64,000 nucleotides of DNA, taken from Rhipicephalus microplus (Eukaryota > Arthropoda > Arachnida > Ixodida > Ixodidae). The translations under genes and the position numbers were made by a program. The notes beneath the pieces were generated by a model, which was given only the letters and a program-made list of their open reading frames with translations, did no database searches and was not told where the DNA came from. The DNA lies in the NCBI RefSeq assembly GCF_043290135.1, contig NC_134705.1, positions 102,387,239 through 102,451,238 on the forward strand, written 5' to 3'. Shown piece by piece: positions 31,065 through 44,162 of the stretch; the first letter of the stretch is position 1, and each line of letters opens with the position of its first letter.

Positions 31065-34000
31065 ATATTTTATTGAAATACAAAAAATAAATGAGCCGTG
31101 CCGGTGCTTTAAATAACGGGGTTTCGAACAACAATCCCGCAGTGAAGTGCTGATACTCAACTTCAAGGAAAACATTTAGTGTACAGAAGCCACTAATTGT
31201 TTCAAACACAACTCAGACATTGCTTGTAAATCTTGTCATCCTTGAACAACATCTTCACGACGTTCTAGGAGTAAGATAACGGTTTCTAGCATTGTCCTTA
31301 TGAACTATTGAATTAACGAAGATAGTTATGCCACTCGAAAGGTTGTCCTAATTATTTTTTTATATGAAGTGGTGTGATTACGTAAACTGTAGTAATAGTA
31401 CATATCAATGCAAGAAATGCTGTGCTACACAAAATTAGACTACACAGGACATGCCAAACTCGACACTTAAGGTTTCATATACCGCACTAGCAACAAAAGT
31501 CCAATAACCTAATATTATCTTGCGTTATAATGAAAATGTCTACAGTGTTTTCGCATGAATGTTTGATTTCTGGATGCTGTGAAAGTCGTTGGATTTTAGC
31601 CGTTTGAACTGACAAAAACCTAATTGACAGTAGACAGAGAGACCCACCCAAATGTTTTTGTTGAAGTATCCCAAAAAAGACTCGTGTTTATTACCTATAA
31701 GCTTACTTTCACAGTTACGCGCTTATGAATCATGCTCGCTTTAGCGGCAACTTTAGTTTCTTTCGAAGCGTGCTAAATTTTTCCATTGTCTTTGTTGCAT
31801 TCACTTATGTTCACATGAGGGCATATCTTCATCTGTTGAGACGTTATTCCCGTCTATGAGAGGCTGATTATACTTTCAACAGGCTTCAGTTATCAGTCAG
31901 CGCCTGTCTTGTTTCTTCTACTCTGTGTTACGTTGTCCACGCGTTTAGTTTAGCCACGAATCTGAGCCAGCTCGCCCAGTACACCACAGGTCTTCAATGT
32001 AAAGAACGCTTAATAATGTTATCTTTTTGTTGCTCTCGGAAAATCTCAGAAGGAACCAAATAGATCGAGGAGAAAGTACTGTTTACGAGGTGTTTAGAAG
32101 TACTTTTCGCTAGGCTAGTCAGTGTATGTTCCTCTACGAACCACGAAAATGAGGCTTTTGTGCGTGACGAAAACAGGAAAGGAGAGGTTTATTTTCTCAG
32201 TTTTTCTTCGTGCAAAGAAAGATGACCTCCTTGCCACAGTCGGCTGTAGAGTTACTCGGTGAAGAGTAAGTTTCTGAGCCGTTCATGGCTCTTTGTGATG
32301 ACAAATCACTATCTTCAAGGCGTTACTGTCATCAAAACATTTGAAGACAAAGAATAAAAAGACTTCACTTTGACATGGGCGTGCTCATTACGCAACACAT
32401 AAATTAATATGCCAAGCGAGAACGACAGGATACTGTAACGTAAGACAGCATTTGACAGGTTGTCGTCCTAGTGTGCGCCACACTGCTCATACGTTTAATG
32501 TTTAAGCATCCTCTTAAGACACACAAGCTAAAGAACATACCTGCCATGTTGTATGCCCATGCATGAAATTCTATTGAGAAAAATAAACTATCACGCTTCA
32601 TCGTCAGGGTGTAGCGATTGTTGCAGCGACAAAGAAGTTGACTGTCATTCAAAGTAAAAATTTCGACTGGCTTTTTTTAAACTTATCACGGGTAACTCTG
32701 CGTGCGAACGCTGGCACTAGTTGCAGTTGCCAGCACGCATGGCGTCCACGTAAAAAGCCAAAAAATAAGAAAGCCCTAATAGATTCTTTAAGAAAGTATG
32801 GTGTTCATTTCATTTATTATGCATTGCTAATAAAAGCAGTATTTTTCATATTTTATAGGGCATCAACATTCTTTATAAAAGCTGTACTGGTTCTACTCTA
32901 CATCCATCATAATTCTTCATTATTTTTACGCGCAAAACAGAAAACTGCTTTTGCAATAGCTCGCTTCATTAACAAACACTGAACATATCAGCCGACTCAG
33001 TGAAGAAAAAAAAATGTGCAGTGGAAGATTACACGAGGTTGACTGCTGCTGCGACACGGCCATCGCAATGTGAAGGTGTACAGGTAAAATGCCAGTCATG
33101 AATTTTTGAATTGCGTTCCAAATTGTCGGAAAGAAGTCATGCAGGGATTGCAGGCGCACACTTGAACACGTAATTGCAAATATTTCAATTTTGTAATGAG
33201 CCCAGTCTACACGTAATGATGCCCTATTTCACAGCCTCGCATATTTGGCCAAAGATGATTGATGGTATTAGCTGCAGATGTGCGTTTGTCCATTGTGAAG
33301 TCGTAAAGTGACATGTCGTAATAACCAATTGCGACTATCACTGTAACCTATTGAAACGGTCGCGCACGAATACATTCACATACTAAGAATGACTCACAAT
33401 GAAACGATGTCAATTCTGTGCAGCCGAACCGATTTTTTATGTTCCAGAAAAAACATCTGATGCAGATGGTAGCCTGCGAACCCACCCACATCAGGGAGTA
33501 CTGAAGCAACGCTAAAGGACCAAATACTACCTAATTGCAATAAAAAATGTTTACTGCGTAAGAGCTGGCTATCATGTGGTATTTATAATGAAGGACACCA
33601 GTTACGTGACATTTCAAATATTATTATACTTAAAATACATAATATAGAAGCATACTTCATTGTAATTTCATCAGTTCGCAAACTGTTCTATTACCTAGGG
33701 AACTCGGGCTTCAATAAATGAGGCACATGGTCCTTAGTTACACAGCGTTGAATGTGGCCTTCCTGCTAACTAAAAGAAGAGCACAGCACTCTGTTAATGC
33801 AGGGATATACAAGTGAACCGGGTTTATCATCTAGGGAGTTACCCCTAGGAAGTCTCTACGTTAACCAGGACTGCTTTTTCGACCACTATATTTCGAGCAA
33901 GTAAGCAGAAAACGCCTTGAGTGTTATGCGAACCAATTTCCTTGTAACTGCGTGATGGCATATTTGCTTGTATCTTTGAACAGGCGATCAACCCACTGAG

Positions 34001-34889
34001 ACAGTATTGAAGAGGTTATCAGGCTTTCCGCAAACAAGACGAGCATGAATAGATAAACGTACCAAGGAGAACTTGAGAAGGACAGCACTTGTTCTTTCTA
34101 AAGCAAACCGTGGCACGTTGTGCAGATATTGTAGCTTGCGATTGCGTCGCAAAAGCTTTGCTGCAATACGGGAACGCACACCTTATTCACTGAGACTATA
34201 TCTGGCAGAAACCACAAACCATAACACACACATTAATGAAAACATTTCATAGTAACACTGCAATACAGTGCAGAAGCAGTGTTTGTCACTAACAATACCT
34301 CGACAGAGGAAGTGCTGCAACAGTTCGAATTAACAAAAACACTCTAACATGCACTTTATAGCTAGCAGGTCAGTCTATGCTTGGCATGAGTTGGCATTAT
34401 GAAAAGACACGCCAATTTTTCGTGATACAGAGTAGAGAAGAGGACTGTGCACTATCGCTTGTCAATGGCATAGTGCGCCCAAGCACTGGCTGAAAAATCA
34501 CTGTTATCCTATTTTTACCGCCCACAGGAATAGAAATTGGTTTTAGCATTGATAGCTTGGTCGTCTATAACAGCAAAAATATGGGACTTGGCGGTCCCAT
34601 TGATCAAAATCTCCTACTTTAGCGCCATGTACCACAATTATGACTGTTACATCAGAGGCTTGTGACATATACGATTGCCCTAAGCAGCCCAGTTCCCGAG
34701 TTAGGTTTTTATCGCGTCTCTATTGTAGCCCGTTTTGTAGCCTCGAGAGCAGCGAAACCGGGCGCTCGCTGGTGCAAAAATTGGAGATCTTGAAGATGCG
34801 ATGGTCTCGTGCCTATTTGTATTCGCCGTATTGAAATGATAATTGATCGCTTCATTTCACATTCACCAGTGAAGAGGAATTTTAACAAT
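31065..34889. other. Long anonymous AT-rich region
   Basis: I find no element motif, no tandem repeat and no coding frame I can support. The 114-codon plus frame at 32638-32982 and the 64-codon frame at 34640-34834 have no recognisable features. Introns or intergenic host DNA are possible. Confidence 0.4.
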
Positions 34890-35555
34890 AATAGTCTTTC
34901 TTGGGGACCTCCAACGCAAAACGTTTGGTCTGTCTATCTGTAAATTTGTCCGTTTTTTCACTGTAAACGGCACCGGGTACTTGAAACGGCTGACCCCATC
35001 CGCAGTGCCTACCAATGTTGCTTAAGGTTTAGCGTTGATGCTTGTGCAATCGTCAAATAAAAAGCAATTATCGCGCATGTCTGGGACACCAAACAACACT
35101 TATATTCTGCCTGTGCGCCTTTTACTGGAAAAGGCATTCATAGGAAATTTTAAGAACCGTAGGGCTTATCACGCTGCGCTGATCATGCGACGCTTGCACG
35201 AAAAGGTGAGTGTTTCCAACGCTTTGCTAAGATGAGACGGTGGTGGCGCCTACCCATCGTCTTGCGTTCTACACGTTATCACCTTTGAGACGGGCACGTA
35301 CACACGTCTCAGAGCCACGTGCTTCGTTTTCCGAAAAAAACTGCCAGATGGCGCTCATGTCTTACGTGTGACGTGCTTGATGCGTTCGTTCACCTCCGCT
35401 GCACGCTCGAAGCCAGAATACAGAATACCATCCACGAATTTTCTTTTGCAGAACAACAAATAAATGTTTTATTCACTCTCTCCACACGCAAGACTATCGT
35501 CTTTCAACGACATCTGCTGATTAACATGCACATACGGGGCCAATTTTTTATTGGA
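34890..35555 (+). repeat. Dispersed repeat Z, copy 1
   Basis: About 670 bp that reappears inverted at 54548-55270. Shared blocks include ACTTGAAACGGCTGACCCC, CCTTTTACTGGAAAAGGCAT, TTATCACGCTGC and ACTGCCAGATGGCGCTCATG, then CACACGCAAGACTATCGTCT. No protein motif is conserved and I see no clear terminal inverted repeat. The family is one I cannot name. Confidence 0.7.
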
Positions 35556-37089
35556 CATTCTTATTGCCTAAATATTTTGAGAATAACTTCTCATTTCAGC
35601 GTGACCCATTTCACGGCTCCATTTATATGAACCCACGATTGCCTCTTTCGCTGTAGCTATTCATGGTAGTGTTGCGCTGTTAAACCCGGTACTATCACTT
35701 TTATTACCAGCGTTGGAAAATAAAACAACTTGGCGGTAGCAGTACGCAGTGTCGAAGGAAGAAAGAAACGAACAAAGGCTGTCGTGAGACACAAACGCAC
35801 GCTAAATATGGTCTGCCCTTTTCTCGACAAGCGAGAAGCCCCTCAATTCTTATCTTCCAAGTCTTTCAGCTCTGATTCTTGGGGTAACATTCATCACCAC
35901 TTGATACGCTTGGGAATGGCTATTTAGGGTCGGATATCTTTGCATATTATAGATTGTGCAGCGGCACGTACGCTGCAATTTCTGTTTTTTCCATTCTGTG
36001 CCTAGAACTTCTATTTTAAAACTTATGTACACAGCATAATCAATCTTAAAGGCACATTTCATGAATGCTTTCACTGATGGAGAGAGAGTAAAGTTATTTG
36101 TGAACAACGTGGAACATTGAAGCGCACAATGTGATCCCTGGTTCGAGCTCCACTGTGTCCTTGGTATTAGGGTTTTTTTTCTCATTTGGTGGGATAGTGC
36201 TTACGTACACCACCTGTGGCGGCGGCGGACAACTACTGCGCCGCGCGTGACCCGAGTTGTGATACCATAACAACTTTTGCTGTGAAAACTATTTCGAGAA
36301 AAGGCGATGATTAGTGGTATTCAATCTTCATTGCCACGTCTAGGAATTGTTGTTCCCAGAGTGGACGATAGCGAGGAAGTATACATCTTGAGATAACACT
36401 GTGCTAGTATTCGCTTATCATTAACGCTTGGGTGATTTAAGAATAAATGATAGGCTTGCGCCAACCTTACGTATATATACCACAAAGATTGTGAGATCAC
36501 ATTCCTTCTCACGAATTCTCAAAAATAGAGTTGCCAATTTTATAATATAAAGCTGAAAGAGACTAAAAGCTACAACACAGAGGCAAGGTGCTATAGATTA
36601 CGCTGGTGCTACATTCAACATTGATTCAACGTTGTATATTTGCACGAAATAAATACAGAATTTGCTTGCGGGAGGCAAAGACTGAATGCTAAAACTCTGA
36701 TGAGCTCTCACCACCTAATAACTAAAAGAGTCTGCATTAGGGACATACCTTTACACATCTTCAACACACAAATATATATATCGGTTACATATTTCACCTA
36801 AATTTACATATTTTATTGGTAGGTAAAACTGGCATGTTATAATACAATTTTACATATTAAAAATATTTAAACATTCAGAACATTCATTTTTGGGATATGC
36901 AAACAAAAGTACACATTTTAAAACACGCTTCGTTCTACATTGTATACATTCAGAATACACTCAATACTTGGAAACGTAGACGCTGTTGGATTCAATTCCA
37001 TTTTAGAATTATAGTGAACAATCATAAAAATGAACAAAAACAAAGTGGACGATTACTCCTACGTGTAAATGACTATGGGTCTACAATGA
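35556..37089. other. Anonymous region
   Basis: No gene seen. Near 36140 CCTGGTTCGAGCTCC resembles a pol III B box with one extra base, perhaps an old SINE head, but the flanks do not support a call. Confidence 0.35.
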
Positions 37090-37480
37090 CGTCAGTCGAG
37101 AAAAAAAAGTGATGAGTCTATTTTTGATTCGTTAAGGTTCACCAACTGAATTACTTTGTAATCAATATCCTGCTTTCCGTAATTAGTGCACAATTCCTTG
37201 GTTTTGAGGGCAAAATTTCTGAAGGAATATTTAGTCCTTGTAGTGCGTAGGTAGAAATCCCGTAGTTTATGCTTATGAATACGTTGCGTCAGCTCAAAAT
37301 TATAAACTTTTTAACAGGCAGAATTTCGTGTTTGAGAAGAACCGTTCAGTGTCTAGGTTCCTGGGAGGACCTTTAAATTTTTCTATAATACGAAGCACGT
37401 GCTTCTGTAAAACTAATGTATTCATTATCAAAGATTTCATATTCATTACTAAACATATACCAATTGCTGTAAAAAGAAAG
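37090..37480 (-). pseudogene. LINE RT C-terminal relic
   Basis: Read leftward, LVLQKHVLRIIEKFKGPPR, then TQRIHKHKLRDFYLRTTRT, NFALKTKELCTNYGKQDID and YKVIQLVNLNESKIDSS resemble the region after the polymerase domain of jockey/CR1-group LINEs. They are spread over shifting frames. No RT active site is present, so only the tail survives. Confidence 0.45.
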
Positions 37481-38799
37481 AGCCATATTTAATGATTAAC
37501 ATACATTACTGTGACACTTTTATAGTGATATACGTATTTGCAAATAATTCTGATATGGAACTGGTAAAGTAAGGTTGTTGCTAAGATAATTTCGAAACCA
37601 AGCGTAACTTTTAATAAGCCACCAGTAATATAGTATTTGCCACTTGTGCGCTATGTTTGTATACTTCGCTATTGGCTGATTGTGCCTCACCATGACTTAC
37701 GTATGAGTTGGTGTGGTCATGTGTTCACGTGTAAAGCACAATGAGCAATTTATCATTGGACGATAACTCTTCCATGATGTTATGAGGTAATATTAGCTCT
37801 CACAATGAAGAGTATATTTTGCTATATATACACAACTGTCACCAATTTATTATTAAATGCGCAGAAAATGTGCACTATCAATTTTTGCTTGCGCGTTTTT
37901 TCACTTTGAAACGACACTAACGAAGAATACATGTACACCCGTAAGAAAATCTGGCGTTCCGAAACTAAAAATACCCTTCTTGCATTAATGCAGATGTTCG
38001 ACAGCTTCATCAAATCTTTTGTGATGATACATTCACAGCACGTGCTGATGTCAACGTAACATTTTTTTGTAAAAATAAAGTACATTGAGTGCAAAGGAGA
38101 ACAAAAAAAATGACTAAGCAAATCTGAGGATATGGTAACAAACAAATGCAGAAATCAACACATATGTTGCGGAAATGAGTGACTGCAGCGAAATCTTCAC
38201 GCGTGTGGGCTTCTTAAGATGCGACTTTATCTTTGCTGCAATCCGTATAATTCCGATGAAAGCCTGTATCTGCAGAGACGCGGCCAAGGTTTTACCTAGC
38301 GAAGAGCACTTCAGGAAATACCATCCATGCTACACAATTTTTTAGTGCGATACAGTGCCACAAACTTAGCAATTTTACTGTAGAGGCACTTACATCTTCC
38401 TCGCTTTTACACATCAATAGATAGTAGTACAAGTAACAAAATATAGTGTAACAATACTAATTGTTGGCCTAGTTGGTACTTGCTTAAAGATATGCTTTGA
38501 CCGCAAATGTGTGTGTGTTAGCATGTCATTAAGTAACAGAATGGTTGCACAAATGTGGATAGCATTCAAACCATTCGTGTTGCGTATATTGGGCAGTCCA
38601 CTATTAGGCGTTCAGACATGCAGTGGGTAGCTGATGGGCGATTGTTGGACGATGAGTTGTGAGGCCTTAGAAATTTCGGTAGGAAAGTCGCTTTGAAGAT
38701 CCGGAGCCCAAAAGTTTGCCGACTCGTGAGTGAAGCATTCAAATGAAAGCTGGTGTGCTACCACTGATGGCTGAAGTCTTCAAGTATAGACACAAGCGG
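37481..38799. other. Anonymous region
   Basis: AT-rich, no motif. The 107-codon minus frame 37822-38145 has no recognised features. Confidence 0.4.
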
Positions 38800-39549
38800 T
38801 TACAGTTTGGAATAACAGACAGCTGCGTGGAAGCTTGAGAGGGTGTCCGCTATCGTGAGGCCATGATAGCGAATCACGTGCTGCTCATGCCACTTATCAA
38901 AGATCTGACAATGTCGGATGACTGCAAAAATTGTGGTGTGATTTCTCGCAAGCAACATCTAGAAAGCAACATCGTCTATGTCTCTGAAACTGTGCCAGAC
39001 TTTTTCCCAGTAACTTATGAAGACATTCTCATTGCTGATAATGCTGCCCGATCCGCCCACGCGGACGCCCAGACAACCCCAATTGCATTGTCGAGATCCG
39101 ACGCTGCAAGGGGCCTTCACTCGTTCGCTAACACTATGTCGGACACTTGGCTGAGTGACCCCAGTGTCAGGAACCGCCGCCTACACAAATTGGACCCATT
39201 GAGATAGCTTAAAGTTCTATCGGACCTCTCCCGCCAGGATGCAACTTTACTGTGCCGCCTGTGGTTATGAGTAGCTTTTACAAAGGCGTACTCCTTTCGC
39301 ATAGAAATGGCGGATAGCTCCCGATGTGAATCGTGCGACACTGACGAGACAATAGAACATCTACTGTGTTCATGTGAACGTTTTGTGAGCGAACGCAACT
39401 TGCTACGCGAAACGTTAGAGACACTAGACAGTAGACCTTTTTCCGAAGAGAAGATACTTGGCTCATGGCTCTACGCGTCGCTGGCCAGCAAAGCGACGCG
39501 GGCATTGCTAAGTTTTCTAAAGACGACCGGACTACGCGACCGCTTATAA
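38800..39549 (+). pseudogene. RNase H-bearing LINE, C-terminal end of ORF2
   Basis: The frame 38863-39207 contains LIADNAARSAHADAQT, the end of an RNase H domain, and LSRSDAARGLHSFA. After a stop, DATLLCRLWL leads to VAFTKAYSF. The final zinc-finger-like block is CESCDTDETIEHLLCSC, followed by RPFSEEKILGSWLYASLA and FLKTTGLRDRL-stop. This gene end is characteristic of an I/R1-group LINE common in ticks. RT and endonuclease are missing. Two in-frame stops are present. Confidence 0.75.
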
Positions 39550-39720
39550 GCGTGCAATGGACAAGGTCACATCTACACACACGTTGCCTTTCACTTATCT
39601 CTCTCTTCTCCTTTAATCCCCTCACCCCTCCCCCAGTGCAGGGTAGCAAACCGGACATGCGTCTGATTGACCTCTCTGCCTTTCATTTCTTCCCTTCCTC
39701 CTCCTCCTCCTCCTCATGAT
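39550..39720 (+). repeat. 3' untranslated tail of the LINE
   Basis: Pyrimidine-rich sequence with CCCAGTGCAGGGTAGCAAAC and CTCTGCCTTTCATTTC, ending in a (TCC)n run. The same tail occurs at 645-795. Confidence 0.7.
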
Positions 39721-39819
39721 TGCACATATCCAGTACACCATCGATGTAGCACCATCGAAGTAGGCCGGTGTGTTTATAAATTAGGGTTAGTCTTTAAAAG
39801 ACAGGCAAAAAGTGGGTCA

Positions 39820-40075
39820 GGGAATGATGGGAGGTTGAAGATATGGAAGTGGAAACCGAGAAGAAAAAATTGGCAGGAGCTGGGCACGCTGCGCGTATGT
39901 ACAAAAACTGCTGATGATTAAAGATAACTGATAAAATTCCAAAAAAAACTACATGGGTGAGAGACAGAGAGAATAAGCTGGGCAGATAAGAATAAGAATC
40001 AATATCTTCCGGGTTGATTGGCAGAACGTGCAAGAGGCCTTTGCCCTGCTGTCGTACTGCCGATGATGATGGTGA
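39820..40075 (+). mobile_element. RTE-clade LINE 3' end, degraded
   Basis: WQELGTLRVCTKTADD and LDWQNVQEAFALLS-like readings correspond to the C-terminus of the copy at 48697-49035 (WAGHVVRRQ, VNWRNMGEDFVLQ). The end carries GATGATGATGGTGAC, the TGA-type tail of RTE elements. Confidence 0.55.
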
Positions 40076-40609
40076 CATATAGTTTGTGCTGCGTCCTTCA
40101 AAGCAGAGCAGTGATTTCTTTGGATACAAGCTGTGTTACCGTGATGCGCGAGCTCGCGCAACACGGCTGAGATTGAATTGGAGTTTTATAAGCGTGATTT
40201 TGGTTTGGCACAACTAAGCTAAAGCATAGCAAGTTGTAATCTCGTTATGATACGGGACCGAAAGTTTGGCATGTGTGTTGGTAATCGAATCTACATAATA
40301 TAAATTACTTCCTTAGACATGGAGTCAGTTTTATTGAGCACAAATTTGTGATGTATCAGCCCTAGCATGGTTTTATTTCATATATAAAACTCATTAGTGT
40401 GCTGAGAAAGTCGTCTTTTGCCTTGACGATGACAAAAGGTCAGAACCGCTTACAGCCGACAAGCAGTAGCCGCGTTTCGTCAATTCCAAAGCTACCTATC
40501 TACTGCACAAATATTTTATATTTTGTCGTCTTTTCGCTGTTGGATAGTTCGTTTTGCTGCACGCATTTTTTATGTTTTAACACGAACGTGTCTTATACCT
40601 GGCCCACCA
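40076..40609. other. Anonymous region
   Basis: No gene or element recognised. Confidence 0.4.
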
Positions 40610-40770
40610 ATACTTTAATGACGTATTTCCGTCACGGAAGTGACGACAAAAAATACCCAGAATTAGGCGACAAAGAAAAAATTTGAGTTATTAGGAGTCG
40701 AACCCGTGAGCTCTGAGTCCACGTCGTTTCTAAGCGACCACCTAATTCGGCAGGCTTGTACACTGTAAAC
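40610..40770 (-). mobile_element. tRNA-headed SINE, distinct from Ruka type
   Basis: On the minus strand, TGGTCGCTTAG (A-box-like, 40730-40740) and GGTTCGACTCC (perfect B box, 40694-40704) lie about 26 bases apart. CTCAAATTTTTTCTTTGTCG and TCACTTCCGTGACGGAAATA follow as the body. The acceptor stem does not pair convincingly, so it is not a tRNA gene. The phrase GTGACGGAAATACG recurs at 46755, perhaps a second, worn copy of the body. Confidence 0.55.
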
Positions 40771-42470
40771 AAAAATAAGCGGAGATGGAGTGAACAACTT
40801 ATTCTCTAGCGCATGCCCCGATGGGGGTTTTATAAACACCATACGGAGAAAGTAAAAAAGTAACTTCCCAACAGGAGGGGCTTTTGGACGGATGTAGGGG
40901 GTTTTCATTTTATATTCATCGGGGATCTTTTTCAGGTCACTATAGGGGTAAATTTTTACATCTGCTGAAATAGAAAATCACTTCTGCAGCGCTAGCATTA
41001 TTTACTTATGTTCTAACCACACAATATTGATCACAGTACAGAAATATGCATACAACGTTCTTGTAATATTACAACTCTCCCACTAACCACAACTTGCCGC
41101 TCACGCTGCACACTCACACGTTAGCCGCCGGGTATATATAGGCACAATATTCTGACCTCCCATGTATCTCTGGCGACATCCTTCCTATGCTAATGATAAA
41201 ACAATAGGTATGCACTGCATAGATATATATTTGCGATGGCCTATTGTAAGCACTGCAACATACAAGTTTTTTATCCTAACTCCGCCTAATATTCAATACT
41301 CTTTTATCTACACCGAAAGCCACTTGTCAGATGGTGCTTTGGCATACGGGCAGCATTTGCATTTGCAGTACGGTGTGCGAATCCGTAAATGCACTGATTC
41401 GTACGCAAAGCCCGAGTGTTCATGCATGAACACTTCAACGACACACATCCCGCAGCTTCAGCGATGAACCGAGGTACACCGCCGCTACCGCGTCAGACGA
41501 CTAGGCCTCACTCAGGAGTACGGCACAGTTATACGATGAATGACAGCTGGCGATCACAAAATGCTTGCTGCTGTAAAGTTTTCATCTCTTTATTTTTACC
41601 ATGCGCAGAGTTAGGTGTTCCCTATCCACGCAGTTTAAGCTACGAAGCAAAGGATTTGAATGAACGAGACAGTTCGCAGCCGTGGTTCCTGGTCGTTGGA
41701 TGAGTTGCATCGGCATGCATGAGGTACGCCGTTTCTGTGTGTCTTCGAATCGTTCGGCACTCCTTCGTGTTAGTCATTTGATAGCAGCGGTCACACGGCG
41801 CAGAAGACTGCAGCAGCCTTTATTTTTTTCATGTGTGTGTGAAACACAATCACTGTCTCACCGAGGGTCGGTGCTCACTCGTAGAGCTTGCCACGGTGGC
41901 CGGTGCACCGTGCGAGCTTGCTACGACGCTGGCTTGATACCGACGGCCTTTTTACTGCTCACATGTGTGCAGCCGGTGAAATACCGGTGGCACTCCGAGA
42001 AACCATATTCGGTGGAGTCGGGGTGAGTGCGTCACCGGCGCAACTCTCACACCAGTTGCCGGCCAGCCTGCCGTTGTCGAGCGAGGCATATTTCGCACCG
42101 CTTCGAAGTTTTAGACGGTGAAACTCCAGGGGCAGTCGCTGATGATCGTACATTTGTTACCAATAAATTATTCTTGAAAATATTGTGTAACTCGGCCGTT
42201 TGAAGCGCGGCATTAGCGGCGTTTCGTGGAGGAATTGGTCTGATGTCCAGCCTGGTTCAACGGTGCGAAATATCTTGAAATGTTCACACTAACCACCAAC
42301 CAGTCGTTGCAAATCTTCGCTGCGCTGATAATTTCATTGTCTGTCGACAGACATCCACATGTCTGTCGACAGAGCCAACAAACAAGGAACAAAGCGCAAT
42401 GCTTTTTCCTCGGGGCGGGCCGCGGCGTTCGATAAGTTCAACATTCCGTGAGTAGGTGACCTCAGCCTAA
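40771..42470. other. Anonymous region with a GC-rich patch
   Basis: 41760-42140 is GC-rich. AATAAATTATTC at 42162 is followed within 70 bases by TTTCGTGGAGGAATTGGTC, which is reminiscent of the end of an LTR and a primer-binding region. No gag or pol follows, so this remains a guess. Confidence 0.25.
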
Positions 42471-42720
42471 GGTCAGCGTCTATGGAATAGAATTCGTAGT
42501 TGTTTGTAGAAGGAAGAAGGCAATAATTTTTGCAGCCCTTACGGAGCATTGTTCAACGCCTTGTATGGGTTGGGAGCAGGGGAGATATAAAAGAATATAC
42601 GAAAGGTATAGGTAGATAAAGAAATAAGACAGACAAGTGACAGTAAGAGAGGGAGATAGAGAAGTTGAGAGCCGTTCGAATAAGTCCGAGGACGGGGCAC
42701 CACACGGCGAGGGCTTCATG
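42471..42720 (-). repeat. Possible LINE 3' tail
   Basis: On the minus strand a pyrimidine-rich run (CTCTATCTCCCTCTCTTACT) is followed by CTCCGTAAGGGCTGCAAAAA and TTATTGCCTTCTTCC, the style of tick LINE 3' ends. No coding part is attached. Confidence 0.35.
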
Positions 42721-43492
42721 GTGTCAGGAGGTAGTGGAGGGTGGACCAGTCGGCGAGAGCTACGTTGGCGTCGAAGATCGTGAGTGGCACAACCGTTCAG
42801 CTTGAAATCCTCCGAGCAACTCGGTGGCTATTCAGTCGAGTTCTTCTCGCTGTCACAATGCTTTCTCCAGTTTCGCACAAACTCATCGCCACAACAGTTT
42901 GTTTAATCAATACTGGTCATTGTTACTCGTTGGGATTGACATGTAGGACTAAGCGTTAACGTGGATGCACTCACGTTTAGCGGCATTATAGCTATCAATC
43001 ACCAATAGACATCGAGCAAGCTCACTTATAGCAATGTACAGCAAACATTTATCTACTGCTGTAAGGACACGATTATTTTCGACTTTCACCGATTCCTGTA
43101 ATAGAGCGATCCAACCTATATTTTCAATCCATTTTTGGACAGCTGTGTTTCTCAATCACCGTGAACTTTATCTATGGCTTTAGCATTAGGCTGATAACTT
43201 GTCTGCTGCGATCCCCGCATGAATATTTGCATCATCCTTCTAGTTTCTTTGGCAGATGTCAGGAGTGGCAGTGATACAACATAGTACAAATCTAACATGC
43301 AAAGGATCACCAAGTGCCTTGATAAGTGTGGCCTTTAGATCCAAATTAGGCCCAGTCTGTCTGAATCGCTTGATAATTTTCATGCAACTTCCTAAAGAAA
43401 TTCAGTATCTAAGGTTTTTTTTATTATATCATGGCTGCTTTGCCTAAAAAACCCCGTCATAACGCATGGAACATCTGTCTCTCTTCATAATA
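42721..43492. other. Anonymous region
   Basis: No gene supported. At 43219 a short frame MNICIILLVSLADVRSGS looks signal-peptide-like but lacks a donor site and closes after 21 codons. Confidence 0.35.
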
Positions 43493-43562
43493 ATGACAAA
43501 GTTGCAAATGTTAAGTGTTACGTTTTTTGTTCTATTTTCATGTATTCCCATTGAAATGCTTG
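43493..43562 (+). CDS. Candidate first coding exon with signal peptide (exon 1)
   Basis: ATG at 43493 opens MTKLQMLSVTFFVLFSCIP, then IEMLG, a good secretion signal: short polar start, 12-residue hydrophobic core. It is followed immediately by the strong splice donor G|GTAAGTG at 43563, leaving a phase-1 junction. Phase-1 introns after signal-peptide exons are common in secreted arthropod proteins. Without the intron the frame runs on to 43726 (CTYDTPLCVLEEGALKYAD), so an unspliced small secreted peptide is an alternative. An in-frame ATG at 43466 also exists. I see no partner exon with certainty. Product unknown. Confidence 0.35.
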
Positions 43563-44162
43563 GTAAGTGCACTTATGACACACCACTTTGTGTGCTTGAA
43601 GAAGGTGCCTTGAAATATGCAGACAAACATGATCTGAGAAAAATTATTTACTGTAATACCACAAAATCGGCGCAGTTGGGGTTGAATGAGATTACGTCCA
43701 ACGCAGTTACATTTACAAGGCATTAAAATATCCAAAAACGTCACAGATGAATAGATCTGAAAAACCTCAATGATAATATGGACTTATGTGCAGATGTGGG
43801 CAACTTATATACTCGAAGCAAAATAGCATCGAAAGCACTAATTAGGGAGTTTATACCATCACCATTTCTACGATACGCAATCCCCATAAGTGATCACAGA
43901 GCGAATGCTGATGCGTCAATCAGAGAGAGAGAGATTGAGTGAGCGAAACAATTTTATTTCGTCTACAATAGCATGAGTTAACTTAAGATAGTTTATTTGA
44001 AGGCAAGAACGTCGTAGTGAGCTAGTGCACTCTAGTCTGATGCTCTGCAACGAGTAATATATACCTCAGTGACGTTCCTTGCTAGTAATCGTGAACTTCA
44101 ATTAAACATCTTAGCAGCAATATATTTATTGAACTTCCTTGGTGAGCTTGTTAGAGTTAAAT
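43563..44162. other. Spacer or intron between two candidate exons
   Basis: No further exon recognised. A GAGA run at 43922-43935 is the only simple repeat. Confidence 0.3.

Noticed and set aside
32638..32982. 114-codon plus frame
   Set aside because: No domain, no signal peptide, composition of noncoding AT-rich DNA.
40690..40745. tRNA gene on the minus strand
   Set aside because: The A and B boxes fit, but no acceptor stem pairs and a SINE-like body follows.
41860..42240. BEL/Pao-type LTR with primer site
   Set aside because: Only a resemblance of the TTTCGTGGAGG block; no second LTR, gag or pol found.
42334..42370. CTGTCGACAGACATCCACAT inverted/direct repeat as a CRISPR-like or operator unit
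   Set aside because: Only two copies (TGTCTGTCGACAG); a small palindrome by slippage, no array.
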